Shown piece by piece: positions 52,575 to 62,329 of a stretch of 64,000 bases of DNA. Source of the DNA: Clostridia bacterium (lineage in GTDB: Bacteria; Bacillota; Clostridia; Christensenellales; Borkfalkiaceae); the NCBI GenBank assembly GCA_017545865.1, contig JAFWXO010000020.1, positions 117,131-181,130 on the forward strand, written 5' to 3'. The notes beneath the pieces were generated by a model. That model searched no databases and was not told the DNA's origin. It worked only from the letters and a program-made list of their open reading frames with translations. Each line of letters opens with the position of its first letter. The first letter of the stretch is position 1. A program made the translations under genes and the position numbers.

Positions 52575-53893
52575 AATTTTGATAAAACGATTTCATATAA
52601 ATCTCCCGCGCCAAGAAGCAAAATAGCCCCTTTATCGCTGTTTTTTATATTTTCGATAACTTCATTAACACTTTCTAAGTATGGGCATTTAACAGCATTT
52701 GCAAGCCTTTCGGCGCTACCAAAATAATCGTATTTTTCTCTTGACGGGTATTCTTTATATATTAAAACGTTTTGATTACAAAAAGCGCTTATAAAATCCC
52801 CAAACAACAATTTAGTTCTCGAATAAGTGTGCGGTTGAAATATTACGGTAAAATCACCGCCAAACATATCTTTGAACGAAGTTAAAACGCTTTTTATTTC
52901 AGTTGGATGATGGGCGTAATCGCAGTAAAACTTTTTACCGTGATACTCCCCTAAAAATTCCATCCTGCGCTTAACGCCTTTAAACGCTTTTAAACCTTTT
53001 ATAATATCGCTATATTCAATCTTGAAAATTTTTCTACAAACAGCGATTGCAAGCAAGGCGTTATACACGTTGTAAATTCCCGCAACTGAAAGAGTTATCT
53101 CATCGCTAATTTCATTATTTTCTAAAACGTTAAACGTGTAGTATCCACCGCTTGAAATAAGGTTTATCGCTTTAAAATCGGCATCAAAATTCACGCCGAA
53201 AGTCACGGCGTTTTTTAATTTTAAAGCCAAAAGATTTTTATCGTCTGCATTATAAAAGCAAACCTTACCGCGAGAGAGAAAATTTTTAAAAGTTTCAATT
53301 AAATTTTCAACGCTACCATAAGTATCCAAATGGTCGTTATCGGCGTTTAAACACACTGGATAATCAACGGTAATATCGTCAATATTTCTATCGTATTCGC
53401 AAATTTCCGAGATTGCAAATTTAGGCGTTTTATCAAAATCAAACAAATCGTTAAGCGGATATTCCCCACCGATAAACGAAGTAAATTTAACACCGCTAAA
53501 ATTTAATATTTCAGTTATCATAGCGGTTGTTGTTGTTTTGCCGTGAGATCCACTTATTCCAATCGAACGGCGATGCGAATTTAAAATTAAATTTAAAATT
53601 TCGCTCCGTTTATATATCGCTTTTTTTAAAAATCTTGCGCGAACGAGTTCTGGATTTTCTTCGCTAATTGCAGAAGAGTAAACGACTATATCAACCCCGT
53701 CTACGTTGCACCCACTATGCCCCTGATAAAAAGTTAAACCACCCATTTCTAAATTTTTTATGGTTTGAGTGTAAACTTTATCGCTACCGTAAACGACGAA
53801 ACCTTTTTTTATTAAATATCCACATAGAGCACTCATGCCCGCTCCGCCCACACCAATTAAATAAATTGATAAATTTTTTGAGTTTTTATTCAT
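52562..53893 (-). CDS. murC: UDP-N-acetylmuramate--L-alanine ligase
   Basis: MurC (443 residues) adds L-Ala to UDP-MurNAc with ATP, a cytosolic peptidoglycan step. N-terminal YLIGVGGAGMSALCGYLIKK, ATP loop GISGSHGKTTTTAM, NADNDHLDTYGSVENL and DYAHHPTEIKSVL all match the family. It is separated from the main dcw cluster by spoVG, and is the only ligand-adding Mur enzyme displaced here. It has a 198-nt upstream gap shared with the divergent spoVG; its own promoter was not clearly found. Confidence 0.95.
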   Translation of the reverse strand: MNKNSKNLSIYLIGVGGAGMSALCGYLIKKGFVVYGSDKVYTQTIKNLEMGGLTFYQGHSGCNVDGVDIVVYSSAISEENPELVRARFLKKAIYKRSEILNLILNSHRRSIGISGSHGKTTTTAMITEILNFSGVKFTSFIGGEYPLNDLFDFDKTPKFAISEICEYDRNIDDITVDYPVCLNADNDHLDTYGSVENLIETFKNFLSRGKVCFYNADDKNLLALKLKNAVTFGVNFDADFKAINLISSGGYYTFNVLENNEISDEITLSVAGIYNVYNALLAIAVCRKIFKIEYSDIIKGLKAFKGVKRRMEFLGEYHGKKFYCDYAHHPTEIKSVLTSFKDMFGGDFTVIFQPHTYSRTKLLFGDFISAFCNQNVLIYKEYPSREKYDYFGSAERLANAVKCPYLESVNEVIENIKNSDKGAILLLGAGDLYEIVLSKLKNG

Positions 53894-54008
53894 ATTTTAT
53901 CTTATGAACTAAATTTTTAAAAATTCACAAAACAGCGAAAAAATGGCGTATTTTTGTAAAAAAACGGCTAAAATGATATAAAATTGTAAACTTTTTTCAA
54001 AAAAGGTA

Positions 54009-54037
54009 TTGAAATTGCACAAATTATTGTGTATAAT
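54009..54037 (+). promoter_or_regulatory. Promoter of spoVG
   Basis: TTGAAA (54009-54014), 17 bp, TATAAT (54032-54037). In Bacillus spoVG is SigH-driven; no SigH element was seen here. A CACAA/TTGTG dyad sits in the spacer. Confidence 0.7.
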
Positions 54038-54091
54038 TTAGTTAGGTTTATAAAAATATATAAACGAATATATTTTAAGGTGGTAGGAAAA

Positions 54092-54361
54092 TTGAAAATC
54101 TCAGACGTTAGAGTACGGTTAGTACAAAAGGAAGACAGCAAGTTAAAAGCTGTTGCTTCAATGACCATTGAAGATTGTTTCGTAATTCACGACATCAAGA
54201 TTATCGAAGGTCAAGAAGGCTATTTTATAGCAATGCCAAGTAGAAAGGCAAGCGACGGTGAATACAAAGATATCGCTCATCCCATCAATACTGACACTAG
54301 AAAACAAATCATAGACGTTATCTTGAACGCTTTCAACGAAGAAGTTGCAAAAGCAGAGTAA
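54092..54361 (+). CDS. spoVG: SpoVG, RNA-binding septation/regulatory protein
   Basis: SpoVG (89 residues) is a small RNA- or DNA-binding regulator affecting septation, virulence and sporulation in Firmicutes. The protein begins [11 protein letters not shown], with the family's [17 protein letters not shown] and the [23 protein letters not shown] block. The start is a TTG at 54092 behind AAGGTGGTAGG; an in-frame ATG at 54029 would add 21 untypical residues and lies above the -10 region. It ends in a terminator at 54368. Confidence 0.93.
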   Translation: MKISDVRVRLVQKEDSKLKAVASMTIEDCFVIHDIKIIEGQEGYFIAMPSRKASDGEYKDIAHPINTDTRKQIIDVILNAFNEEVAKAE

Positions 54362-54367
54362 AATAAC

Positions 54368-54390
54368 AACGGCAAACAGCCGTTTTTATT
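54368..54390 (+). terminator. Terminator after spoVG
   Basis: A 6-bp stem, AACGGC/GCCGTT, with a 5-nt loop, followed by TTTATTTTT on the plus strand. Confidence 0.8.
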
Positions 54391-54400
54391 TTTGCAAAAA

Positions 54401-54429
54401 AATATACGCTACCCTATTTGGTAGCGTAT
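54401..54429 (-). terminator. Terminator after ftsZ
   Basis: A 10-bp perfect stem, ATACGCTACC/GGTAGCGTAT (54404-54413 with 54420-54429), with a 6-nt loop and a run of seven T on the minus strand. It lies 10 nt below the ftsZ stop. Confidence 0.9.
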
Positions 54430-54438
54430 TTTATATTG

Positions 54439-55587
54439 TTATTTTTTGCCGAACAACCTTTTAACGAACGGCGGAATTTCCTTTTGCGGTTCAGGCTCAA
54501 CGGGAGCGGGTTTTTCTTGAACGGGTTCAGGTTTTGAAACTTCTTCAACAACCTTTTCAGATATCGTTGGCTCAACGGCTTCGTAAGATGCGTTGTCAGT
54601 TATAAAACGCCTTTGATTTATCGAATTTGAACTTCCCGTAAAACCAGTTGCGATAATGGTTATAACAACCTCGTCTTTAAGTTCTGGAACGGTATTCGCG
54701 CCGAAAATAAGATTTGCAGAATAATCGATAACGCCGTGGATAAGGTTTGCCGCCTCAGAAACGTCACCTATCGATAAGTTATCGCCACCGCTAATATTTA
54801 AAATAATACCGCGCGCGCCTTCGATAGTAGTTTCAAGCATGGGCGAAGAAACGGCTTGCCTAACCGCTTCAACGATTCTATTTTCTCCCTTTGCTCTACC
54901 GATACCCATGTGAGCAAGACCTTGACCTTTAATAATCGTTCTAACGTCAGCAAAGTCAAGATTGATAAGAGCGGGAACGGTTATAAGATCAGAAATACCG
55001 CAAATCGCTTGTTTTAAGTTATCGTCCGCACGCCTTAACGCTTCTTCCATAGGGGTATTTTTAGGAAGGGAATCAAGAAGTTTATCGTTTGGAATAACGA
55101 TTAAAGTATCAACGAATTTAGCAAGATTTGCTATACCCTTTTTAGCGTTTTCTTCACGCTTTTTGCCTTCAAATGCGAAAGGTTTAGTAACAACGGCAAC
55201 GGTAACGCAACCCTTTTCTCTTGCAATTTTAGCAATAACTGGAGCAGCGCCCGTACCCGTGCCACCGCCCATACCTGCGGTTATAAACAAAAGATTAACG
55301 CCTTCAACCAACTTTTCAAGTTCTTCCCTGCTTTCTTCAGCTGCTTTCTCGCCGATTTCAGGATAAGAACCTGCGCCTAAGCCTTCGGTTAATTCTTTAC
55401 CGATTTGGATGCGTTTTTCGGGATCTGCTTTCGAGCGCATAAGCGCTTGCACGTCAGTATTAACCGCGATAAATTCCGCGCTTTGAATACCCGCGTCAAT
55501 CATACGGTTTACGGCGTTATTACCACCACCGCCAACGCCGATTACTTTAATTTTGCAAACGTGGTTAATCATAGTTTCGTCAAACAT
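54439..55587 (-). CDS. ftsZ: Cell division protein FtsZ
   Basis: FtsZ (382 residues) is the tubulin-like GTPase that forms the division ring. [12 protein letters not shown], the tubulin signature [11 protein letters not shown], and the T7 loop [11 protein letters not shown] are intact. A Pro/Glu-rich linker (residues ~335-370) leads to the C-terminal tail [10 protein letters not shown], where FtsA and other partners bind. It lies 10 nt below ftsA in the ftsA-ftsZ unit. Confidence 0.97.
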   Translation of the reverse strand: MFDETMINHVCKIKVIGVGGGGNNAVNRMIDAGIQSAEFIAVNTDVQALMRSKADPEKRIQIGKELTEGLGAGSYPEIGEKAAEESREELEKLVEGVNLLFITAGMGGGTGTGAAPVIAKIAREKGCVTVAVVTKPFAFEGKKREENAKKGIANLAKFVDTLIVIPNDKLLDSLPKNTPMEEALRRADDNLKQAICGISDLITVPALINLDFADVRTIIKGQGLAHMGIGRAKGENRIVEAVRQAVSSPMLETTIEGARGIILNISGGDNLSIGDVSEAANLIHGVIDYSANLIFGANTVPELKDEVVITIIATGFTGSSNSINQRRFITDNASYEAVEPTISEKVVEEVSKPEPVQEKPAPVEPEPQKEIPPFVKRLFGKK

Positions 55588-55597
55588 AGTAACTCCT

Positions 55598-56746
55598 TTA
55601 GTCGATCTTTGTAAAAAATAGTTTATTTTTTGCTAAGTTAAGCGCCGTGTCTATAAGCGCTAAACGGGAAGTAAAATTAGGTTTATCATAATGCGGAACT
55701 TGTGGGGCTTTTACGGTTGGGAATACTCCAAGACGCGCCGCCATATATTCAACAGCGCCCCTAACCGAGCAAATACCCTCGCCCGTAAAGGCAACTTCTA
55801 TATCGCTTGGAACTTTTAAAGTGCACGAAGAAACTGCCTTATCGCAATTTTCGCCGATATCGTCAAGCACGGATTTTGCAATCTTGTTACTTTCGTTTCT
55901 TGAAAAAGCAAACTCACCAAATTCCGGGTGCGCTACGATATAAGTTGCGCTTTCACGATCTTTAAGCCCTAAGTTAAGTTTATTTTTTAAAGCTTCGGCA
56001 ACTTTAAATTCACAACCAAGCCCGTCTGATAAATAAGCAGAAATCATGCCACCGCCGAGCGGAAAAGATTTACTGTGTAAAAGCCCGTCGCCACACGCGA
56101 TAGAAAGAGTGCTTGAAGAATATCCAACGTTTATAAGCAACTTGCAATCGTCACGCTCTTCGGTTGAAAATAAATACATAACGTCAGCGTAATCTTGAAG
56201 AATAAACTTAACGTCTAAAACGCCGAGTTTTGTTAAGATTGAAGTTAAAACTTCAACGAAATGATTTATTACCAAACCGAAAAAAATTCTTGCCGATAAC
56301 GACGAGGCTTTCTTGCCGATAGGCTCGTGAGTTTTATAGTTATCAACAACAAAGTAAGATGCAGAGCGGTTAACGAGTTTATACTCCGTGTCGTCATCTT
56401 GAAAAGCGGTATCGAACAAATACCTAACGTCAACTTCTTGAATTTTTCTAACCTTGCCGTAAGTGATTTTATAATTTTTAGTTAAAATCTTAGAAAACTC
56501 ACCGGGAACGCCAACGAAAACGGTTGAAATCTTCGAAACGTCACTCCTACTTATAAGATCGTTAAAAAGGGTTGCGATTTTGAGTTCAAGTTCCTTAACG
56601 TCATAAAACTCGCCGTCGTAATAAGGATAGTAATTAACGGATTCTATCGCACGGAAAAAGAACGCGCCGTTAACGCTTCTTTCCGCAACGGAAAGAGTTA
56701 AATCGGCTGAACCTATATTAAGCGTTGCAACGCAATCGTTAAACAT
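55598..56746 (-). CDS. ftsA: FtsA-like actin-family cell division protein
   Basis: The 382-residue protein is actin-like and fits FtsA by position and structure: [15 protein letters not shown] (phosphate 1 region), an SHS2-type insert (residues ~70-180), the second phosphate loop [19 protein letters not shown] and GGGMISAYL. It ends with [16 protein letters not shown], a short amphipathic-like tail that may hold FtsZ to the membrane. The sequence is divergent, so the symbol rests partly on context. It starts the ftsA-ftsZ transcript, with a promoter inside the upstream terminator. Confidence 0.85.
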   Translation of the reverse strand: MFNDCVATLNIGSADLTLSVAERSVNGAFFFRAIESVNYYPYYDGEFYDVKELELKIATLFNDLISRSDVSKISTVFVGVPGEFSKILTKNYKITYGKVRKIQEVDVRYLFDTAFQDDDTEYKLVNRSASYFVVDNYKTHEPIGKKASSLSARIFFGLVINHFVEVLTSILTKLGVLDVKFILQDYADVMYLFSTEERDDCKLLINVGYSSSTLSIACGDGLLHSKSFPLGGGMISAYLSDGLGCEFKVAEALKNKLNLGLKDRESATYIVAHPEFGEFAFSRNESNKIAKSVLDDIGENCDKAVSSCTLKVPSDIEVAFTGEGICSVRGAVEYMAARLGVFPTVKAPQVPHYDKPNFTSRLALIDTALNLAKNKLFFTKID

Positions 56747-56779
56747 ATCCTATACCCCTAAGTATTTATAATTACTTAT

Positions 56780-56808
56780 ATTTTAATATAAATAAACCGC
56801 CTTGTCAA
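56780..56808 (-). promoter_or_regulatory. Promoter of ftsA-ftsZ, with -35 in a terminator loop
   Basis: TTGACA (56803-56808), 17 bp, TAAAAT (56780-56785) on the minus strand. The -35 lies in the loop and arm end of the hairpin at 56794-56823. Confidence 0.82.
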
Positions 56809-56823
56809 TACGAAAGGCGGTTT
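56794..56823 (-). terminator. Terminator after ftsQ, overlapping the ftsAZ promoter
   Basis: A 10-bp perfect stem, AAACCGCCTT/AAGGCGGTTT, with a 10-nt loop, followed on the minus strand by ATTTATATT. It lies 5 nt below the ftsQ stop. Confidence 0.78.
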
Positions 56824-56827
56824 TAAT

Positions 56828-57595
56828 TTATTGTGTTATTGAAATATTTCCATCGGCTTTTAAAACCGTTATATACTCCCCAACCCCTTTATTTTCAAGC
56901 GCAACGTAAAAATCGTGAGTGGCAGTAAGTTTTAAAACGGTTTGCTCGTCTGCTTTAAGCAAGGTAAATAAAACTCCTTCTTTCATTTTTAGAACGATAG
57001 TTTTATATTCAAGCCCTTCTTTTTTCATGGTAAACTCAACGTATTCAAGTGAATTTTTGTAAGTTTCCAGTAAAGAAGATGCAGATTTTAACATAGTTAA
57101 AAGTGAGTTATCGTAAGTTGACAAAACGTTTCCAACCGCTAAGGAAGAATCATAGTCGGAAAGGCTAAGTTTAATAAGTAAATTATTCTCGCCCGTTACG
57201 TTATTTTTCAAGTCATTTTTCTTTGCTAAAACGCAAAAACTTTTGTCAAGCGCGTAATAATCGCTACCTAAGTTAATTGCAAAAACTTCCCTTTTTTCTT
57301 TAACTTCTATCGTAATTTTATTTGGGAAATTTTTCTCAACGGAAACAACATCAATATACCCTGAAAGAGAAGAAATATCCGATTTTATTTTATCTTTTTT
57401 AACGAAGGTTAAATTCTTACCTTCATACTCTTTAAGATAATCTTTTACTAAACCTTCAATATTCTCGTTTGAGCCGTTTATTGAAGTGACTTTAAGTTCA
57501 ACGTCAGTAACCTTAAACGCGGAAGCAAAACAAAAAACCGCTACCGTAATAAATAGCAAACAAGTTATTAAAACGAGCAATTTTTTGTACTTCAT
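56828..57595 (-). CDS. ftsQ: Cell division protein FtsQ/DivIB
   Basis: FtsQ/DivIB (255 residues) is a bitopic divisome protein. It has one helix near the N-terminus (residues ~7-25), a POTRA domain (FKVTDVELKVTSINGSNENI, the FVKKDKIKSDISSLSGYIDVVSVEK block) and a beta-rich C-terminal part ending GVGEYITVLKADGNISITQ. It follows murA by 3 nt and ends in a terminator. Sequence divergence is high, as usual for the family. Confidence 0.87.
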   Translation of the reverse strand: MKYKKLLVLITCLLFITVAVFCFASAFKVTDVELKVTSINGSNENIEGLVKDYLKEYEGKNLTFVKKDKIKSDISSLSGYIDVVSVEKNFPNKITIEVKEKREVFAINLGSDYYALDKSFCVLAKKNDLKNNVTGENNLLIKLSLSDYDSSLAVGNVLSTYDNSLLTMLKSASSLLETYKNSLEYVEFTMKKEGLEYKTIVLKMKEGVLFTLLKADEQTVLKLTATHDFYVALENKGVGEYITVLKADGNISITQ

Positions 57596-57598
57596 AAG

Positions 57599-58852
57599 TT
57601 ATCCTTTCGAAACGTCCGCTCCGAGTAGTTTTAATTTTTTATCAATCTCAAAGTATCCGCGTTCAATAACGTCAACCCCAACGATTTCGCTAACACCTTC
57701 CGCTCCAAGAGCAGCTATAATAAGCCCCGCTCCACTTCGCAAGTCGCAAGCGTTTAAGATAGCGCCCGTTAAAAAGTTAGTTCCCAAAACAATAGCCTTA
57801 GTTCCAGAAACTTCAATCATTGCGCCCATTTTTCTAAGTTCGTTAACTATTGAAAAGCGATTTTTAAACACTCCTTCTTCAATAACGGTTTTACCGTTTA
57901 AAGAGCAAGCGTATGCAAGAAGTGGCGACTGAAGATCGGTTGGAAACGACGGGTACGGCGCAGTTTTAACTAAACCTAAGCCGTTGCCAACACCGCAACA
58001 CTTTAGATATATTTTATCACTTTCAAATGCTATTTTGCAAGCGTTATTGTAAATTTTTTTAATAAATGCAACGTTATGTATAAAGTTTGCACCGTTTATC
58101 TCTATCTCTCCGCCCGTGTTTAGCGTTGCAAGGAGATACGTTCCCACTTCTATCCTATCGCTAATCGGTTTAAAATAGGTGATTTTTTTAGTTAACTTCT
58201 TAACACCTTGAATAACTATCTTATAACTACCCGCGCCCGTAATCTTTGCGCCAAGCCTATTAAGAAAGGAACATAAGCATATAATTTCAGGCTCTTTAGC
58301 AGCGTTTAAAATCACCGTTTCGCCTTCCGCTAAGCAAGCAGCCATTATTAAATTTTCCGTAACGCCAACACTTGGAAAAGGTAGCGTTATTTTTGCCCCT
58401 TCAAGTTTATCCGCTCGCAAGTATAAATGCTCTTTGCCAGATATTTCAGCGCCCAACTTTCTAAGCGCGTCTAAATGCATATCGATAGGTCGGTCGCCAA
58501 AATTACAACCGCCCGGCGTTACAGCGGAAACTTTTCTAAACCTTGCAAGAAGCGGTCCTAATAAAAATACCGACGCCCTTATTTTTTTAGATAATTCGCA
58601 AGGAAGTTCAGGGATATAAAGGGAAGAACAGTCCACGAAGAGCGTATCGTCTTCGTAGCGATACTTTCCGCCTAAACACTTTATAATATCAAGCATAACC
58701 GTAACGTCGCCAACTTTTGAACAATTTAAAAACCCCACTTCAAAATCGAGGAGCACACACGCCGCAATTAGCGGTAACATCGCGTTTTTTGCGCTTTTAA
58801 CGTCAACTTTTCCGTAGAGTTTATTTTTTCCGTTAACAATAAGTTTATTCAT
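57599..58852 (-). CDS. murA: UDP-N-acetylglucosamine 1-carboxyvinyltransferase
   Basis: MurA (~417 residues) transfers enolpyruvate to UDP-GlcNAc, the first committed peptidoglycan step. The active-site Lys-Asn is in KSAKNAMLPL (usual GAKNA), and the catalytic Cys loop is PGGCNFGDRPIDMHLDALRKLGA. DLRSGAGLIIAAL near the C-terminus matches the family. The ATG at 58852 is chosen over the GTG at 58858 because AAAGGTGATT precedes it. The Cys suggests fosfomycin sensitivity at this residue. Start lies 68 nt below ftsW. Confidence 0.95.
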   Translation of the reverse strand: MNKLIVNGKNKLYGKVDVKSAKNAMLPLIAACVLLDFEVGFLNCSKVGDVTVMLDIIKCLGGKYRYEDDTLFVDCSSLYIPELPCELSKKIRASVFLLGPLLARFRKVSAVTPGGCNFGDRPIDMHLDALRKLGAEISGKEHLYLRADKLEGAKITLPFPSVGVTENLIMAACLAEGETVILNAAKEPEIICLCSFLNRLGAKITGAGSYKIVIQGVKKLTKKITYFKPISDRIEVGTYLLATLNTGGEIEINGANFIHNVAFIKKIYNNACKIAFESDKIYLKCCGVGNGLGLVKTAPYPSFPTDLQSPLLAYACSLNGKTVIEEGVFKNRFSIVNELRKMGAMIEVSGTKAIVLGTNFLTGAILNACDLRSGAGLIIAALGAEGVSEIVGVDVIERGYFEIDKKLKLLGADVSKG

Positions 58853-58919
58853 AATCACCTTTCAAACGAAACTTTATAAGTTATACATTATAATACGCCT
58901 AAAAGGTGCGTTAGGTTAA

Positions 58920-60029
58920 TTAAATTTTATCGCTATCTTTCGATACGTTATAAAGCACCCCGAAAGCAGTCATAAACACTATCAATGAAGTATTGCCACA
59001 GCTCATCAACGGGAGCGGAAGCCCAGTTGGCGGAATACTACCGCTAACGACGAGCGCGTTAACGAGCGTTTGTATTGCAAACACCGTGCTTATACCAAAA
59101 GCCGTTAAAAACCCGAAAAACGAGTTGCATTTTATTGCCGTTCTATACCCCCTATAAACTAAGAAAAACATTACTAAAAATAGAATTACAAGACCGATAA
59201 ACCCCGTTTCCTCGCCTATTACCGAAAGAATAAAATCGCTCTCGGCAAAGGGCAAAAACCTAAACTTTTGCCTTGAATTAAAAAGCCCAACGCCAAAAAA
59301 CCCACCGCTTCCTAATGCATAAAGAGATTGCAGTAGTTGATAACCTTCCCCCTTTGGAGATGCCCACGGGTTTAAAAAAGCCATTAAGCGTTTCAGTCTA
59401 TAAGGCTCAATGATAATCAATATAGGAATTGTTAAAACAGCAGGAACTATTATTGCGAATAAGTAGCGCTTTTTCATGCCAGATACAAATAGCATTGAAA
59501 TCATTAGCGCGCCTATGCAAACGGTTATGCTCATGTTCGGCTCTAAGATTATAAGCAAACAAAACGCTCCGCCTACTAATAACACGGGCAAAATTCCTAA
59601 AAACGTTTTTGCTCTTTGTGGTTTTTTTGCAAAATAACCTGCGGTAAAAATAACGAAAGAAAACTTTGCTATCTCTGAGGGCTGAATAGTTATCGGACCA
59701 ACGCCAAGCCAGCGTTTTGCGCCGTAATTTTCAACCCCTAATGGAGTTAAAACCAAAATAAGTAATACGATTGAAAACACTAACAACACGTATTTAATCT
59801 TATCAAGTTTTTTATAGTCTATAAGCGTTACGCCAAGCATTGACGCAAGCCCTAATAAAAAACCTAAAAGTTGTTTTTTAAAAAAGTAAAATTTATCGCC
59901 AAAGGTAACTTCCGCTTGATAAGATGAGGCGGAATAAATCATCACTAAACCGTATAAAGAAATCAAAACGGTTAAAAGCGGAATAAACAAATCTCCGCGT
60001 TTACGTTCCGAGCAAATTAACGATTTCAA
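58920..60029 (-). CDS. ftsW: Peptidoglycan glycosyltransferase FtsW
   Basis: FtsW (~370 residues) polymerises lipid II at the septum. About ten helices are visible, with MIYSASS, GAKRWLGVGPITIQPSEIAKF (SEDS signature) and PLPLMSCGNTS at the C-terminus, where most FtsW have SYGGSS. The frame overlaps murD's end. A TTG at 60029 behind AAAGGGGTGA is the best start; a GTG at 60041 is possible. The overlap with murD is ~29 nt. Part of the dcw operon. Confidence 0.9.
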   Translation of the reverse strand: MKSLICSERKRGDLFIPLLTVLISLYGLVMIYSASSYQAEVTFGDKFYFFKKQLLGFLLGLASMLGVTLIDYKKLDKIKYVLLVFSIVLLILVLTPLGVENYGAKRWLGVGPITIQPSEIAKFSFVIFTAGYFAKKPQRAKTFLGILPVLLVGGAFCLLIILEPNMSITVCIGALMISMLFVSGMKKRYLFAIIVPAVLTIPILIIIEPYRLKRLMAFLNPWASPKGEGYQLLQSLYALGSGGFFGVGLFNSRQKFRFLPFAESDFILSVIGEETGFIGLVILFLVMFFLVYRGYRTAIKCNSFFGFLTAFGISTVFAIQTLVNALVVSGSIPPTGLPLPLMSCGNTSLIVFMTAFGVLYNVSKDSDKI

Positions 60030-61341
60030 CGAACTTTTCACCCCTTTCTTCAAAGTTTTTAAACTCGTCAAAACTTGACGTTGCTGGCGAAAGCAACACG
60101 TCTTCTCCGCTCGTTGCAAGTTTATAAGCCGTTTTCACCGCATTTTCAAACCCTTTAACAACCGAAACGTTATCAACGCCAACGTCTATTGCAAAAGAAA
60201 GCATTTTTGCGCTACACTCACCCGTTATAACCGTGTTTTTTATTTGCCGTGAATTCTTTATCGAGCGCATAAGTTCAGAGTAATTTAACCCCTTATCCGC
60301 CCCGCCTATAATTAAAACCGTTTTATTATTTAAACTTTCAACGGCTTTGATTGCGCTTGCTTCGTTAGTTGATTTACTATCGTTTATAAAAGTAACGCCA
60401 TTTACAGTTTTTACCTTTTCTAACCTGTGTTTAACGCCGTTAAACTCACAAAGAGTGTTTTTTATAACGGAATTTTCAACTTTTAAACATTTTAAAACGC
60501 AAACGGTAGCGAGCGCGTTTTCAATATTATGGCTCTCCTTTAAGGAAAGTTCGTTAACTTTAAAAAGTTCTTCCCCGTTAAAACAAACGTTTTCCCCGTC
60601 TAAATACGCGCCGCTTACCTTTTCTTTTTTAGAAAAATATATAACTTTTGAATTAGTTACACTTGAAAAATCGCGAACTAACTCATCATCAAAATTAAGC
60701 ACGGAAAACTCACTTTCTTTAAGTGGAATAACTATTTTACTTTTAACGAGAGCGTAATTTTCCATAGTGTAATGCCGATCAAGATGATCGGGAGTTATAT
60801 TTAAAACGACTGATATATGCGGACAAAATAAATAAGTGGTTTCAAGTTGATAACTCGATACTTCCAAAACGCAAAGTTCACTTTTATTTACCTTTTCAAT
60901 CTCGCCAACGAGCGGAACGCCAACGTTACCTGCTAAAACCGAACTAATATTAGCGTTTTGCAAGCATTTATGTATCATATTGCAAGTTGTTGTTTTGCCG
61001 TTTGTTCCGGTTACCGCAATAATTGGCGTGTTTATTTGCAAACTTGCAAGTTCCATCTCCCCTATTATTCGCTTTCCGTTTGCTTTATAAAACTTGCAAA
61101 TATCGCTATCGATAGGAACACCCGGGCTTATAACTAAAACGTCGCAAATCAAATCAGTAAGATAATCTTCTATAACGATTGCGCCAAGCGAAATTAGTTT
61201 TTGAACGTTTTCAACAACTATTTCGCTTTTTCTTCTATCGTAAATATAAACTTTAGCATTGTTATCAAGCAAAAATTTAGCCGATGCAAAACCACTTTTT
61301 TGCAAGCCTGCAACTAAAAATGAAGTCTTTTTAAAATACAT
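60001..61341 (-). CDS. murD: UDP-N-acetylmuramoyl-L-alanine--D-glutamate ligase
   Basis: MurD (446 residues) adds D-Glu to UDP-MurNAc-L-Ala with ATP. N-terminal FLVAGLQKSGFASAKFLL, ATP loop VTGTNGKTTTCNMIHKC, LNITPDHLDRHYTMENYALVK, FINDSKSTNEASAIKAVES and LLSPATSSFDEFKNFEERGEKF are family blocks. It lies 7 nt below mraY and overlaps ftsW. Full length. Confidence 0.96.
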   Translation of the reverse strand: MYFKKTSFLVAGLQKSGFASAKFLLDNNAKVYIYDRRKSEIVVENVQKLISLGAIVIEDYLTDLICDVLVISPGVPIDSDICKFYKANGKRIIGEMELASLQINTPIIAVTGTNGKTTTCNMIHKCLQNANISSVLAGNVGVPLVGEIEKVNKSELCVLEVSSYQLETTYLFCPHISVVLNITPDHLDRHYTMENYALVKSKIVIPLKESEFSVLNFDDELVRDFSSVTNSKVIYFSKKEKVSGAYLDGENVCFNGEELFKVNELSLKESHNIENALATVCVLKCLKVENSVIKNTLCEFNGVKHRLEKVKTVNGVTFINDSKSTNEASAIKAVESLNNKTVLIIGGADKGLNYSELMRSIKNSRQIKNTVITGECSAKMLSFAIDVGVDNVSVVKGFENAVKTAYKLATSGEDVLLSPATSSFDEFKNFEERGEKFVEIVNLLGT

Positions 61342-61348
61342 ATACCAC

Positions 61349-62329
61349 CTACAAAGAGCAAATTATTGAAAAAGCCGAGATTATAAAAGTGAAAAATGCG
61401 TAACCAAATGAAATTTTTCCTTCGCTAAAACCTTTCTTTTGTAAATGATGATGATAGGGCGCCATTAAAAACACCCTTTTACCCGTTCTTTTAAATTTTG
61501 CAACTTGAATTATTACCGACAGCGTTGAAATTAAATAAAACACACCTATAAACGGAATAAAAAGCGTATTTCCAGATAACACCGCTATGCTTGATATCGC
61601 CCCACCGATTGATAAAGAACCCGTATCCCCCATAAAAACGCTCGCTTTGTTAACGTTAAACAGTAAATACCCAAGCATTGCTCCCGCCATACAAAGCGAG
61701 AACAAGGCAAGCGAATTATATTCTTTAGCGTTTATATACGACGGAAAGTTTTTCGTTTGAATATAAATCAAAACGGATAGCGCAATAAAAACGACTAAAC
61801 TAACGGAAGCGCAAAGCCCGTCTAACCCGTCGGTTAAGTTGACGGAATTAACGGTTGCAACAAACACGAGCGCGTTTAAAAGTATTACGAGCGCGCCGAG
61901 TGAAAATTTTCCACCGAAAAACGGTATATATAAAAAATCTAAACCGCTATTAAATGAAAAATATGAAGCTATAAGAGAAATTATCGTTTGAAAAGCAAAT
62001 TTTTGAATAGGCGTTAACCCTTCGTTTTTAGAAAACTTTATCTTTAAAAAATCATCTAAAAACCCAACCACTAAAAACCCGAGCGCAATGCTTATTGCTA
62101 GAGTTGAAAGTCTACTTTTTTCATCGTTAAATATGAAAAAGGTTACTATTGCGCCTAAGATAAATATAATTCCGCCCATAGTTGGCGTGCCTTTTTTACC
62201 TTCGTGTTCGGTAACGTAACCTAAAATCGGTTGCCCTATTTTAAACCTTTTTAAGATGGGAATTATTATAAACCCAAAAACTGCGGTTAAAATTGCGGAA
62301 ATTGTAAACGACAATAACTTTACTTTCAA
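61349..62329 (-). CDS. mraY: Phospho-N-acetylmuramoyl-pentapeptide transferase
   Basis: MraY (326 residues) moves phospho-MurNAc-pentapeptide to undecaprenyl phosphate, making lipid I at the inner membrane. About ten helices, with GTPTMGGIIF, the FLDDFLKIKFSKNEGLTPIQKF catalytic loop, NSVNLTDGLDGLCA and VFMGDTGSLSIGG. It overlaps the murE stop by 4 nt (ATGA). Usually murF lies between murE and mraY; here it is absent. Confidence 0.96.
   Translation of the reverse strand: MKVKLLSFTISAILTAVFGFIIIPILKRFKIGQPILGYVTEHEGKKGTPTMGGIIFILGAIVTFFIFNDEKSRLSTLAISIALGFLVVGFLDDFLKIKFSKNEGLTPIQKFAFQTIISLIASYFSFNSGLDFLYIPFFGGKFSLGALVILLNALVFVATVNSVNLTDGLDGLCASVSLVVFIALSVLIYIQTKNFPSYINAKEYNSLALFSLCMAGAMLGYLLFNVNKASVFMGDTGSLSIGGAISSIAVLSGNTLFIPFIGVFYLISTLSVIIQVAKFKRTGKRVFLMAPYHHHLQKKGFSEGKISFGYAFFTFIISAFSIICSL

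Noticed and set aside
54029-54091. ATG start for SpoVG 21 residues upstream
   Set aside because: It lies above the likely transcription start and the family N-terminus matches the TTG start.
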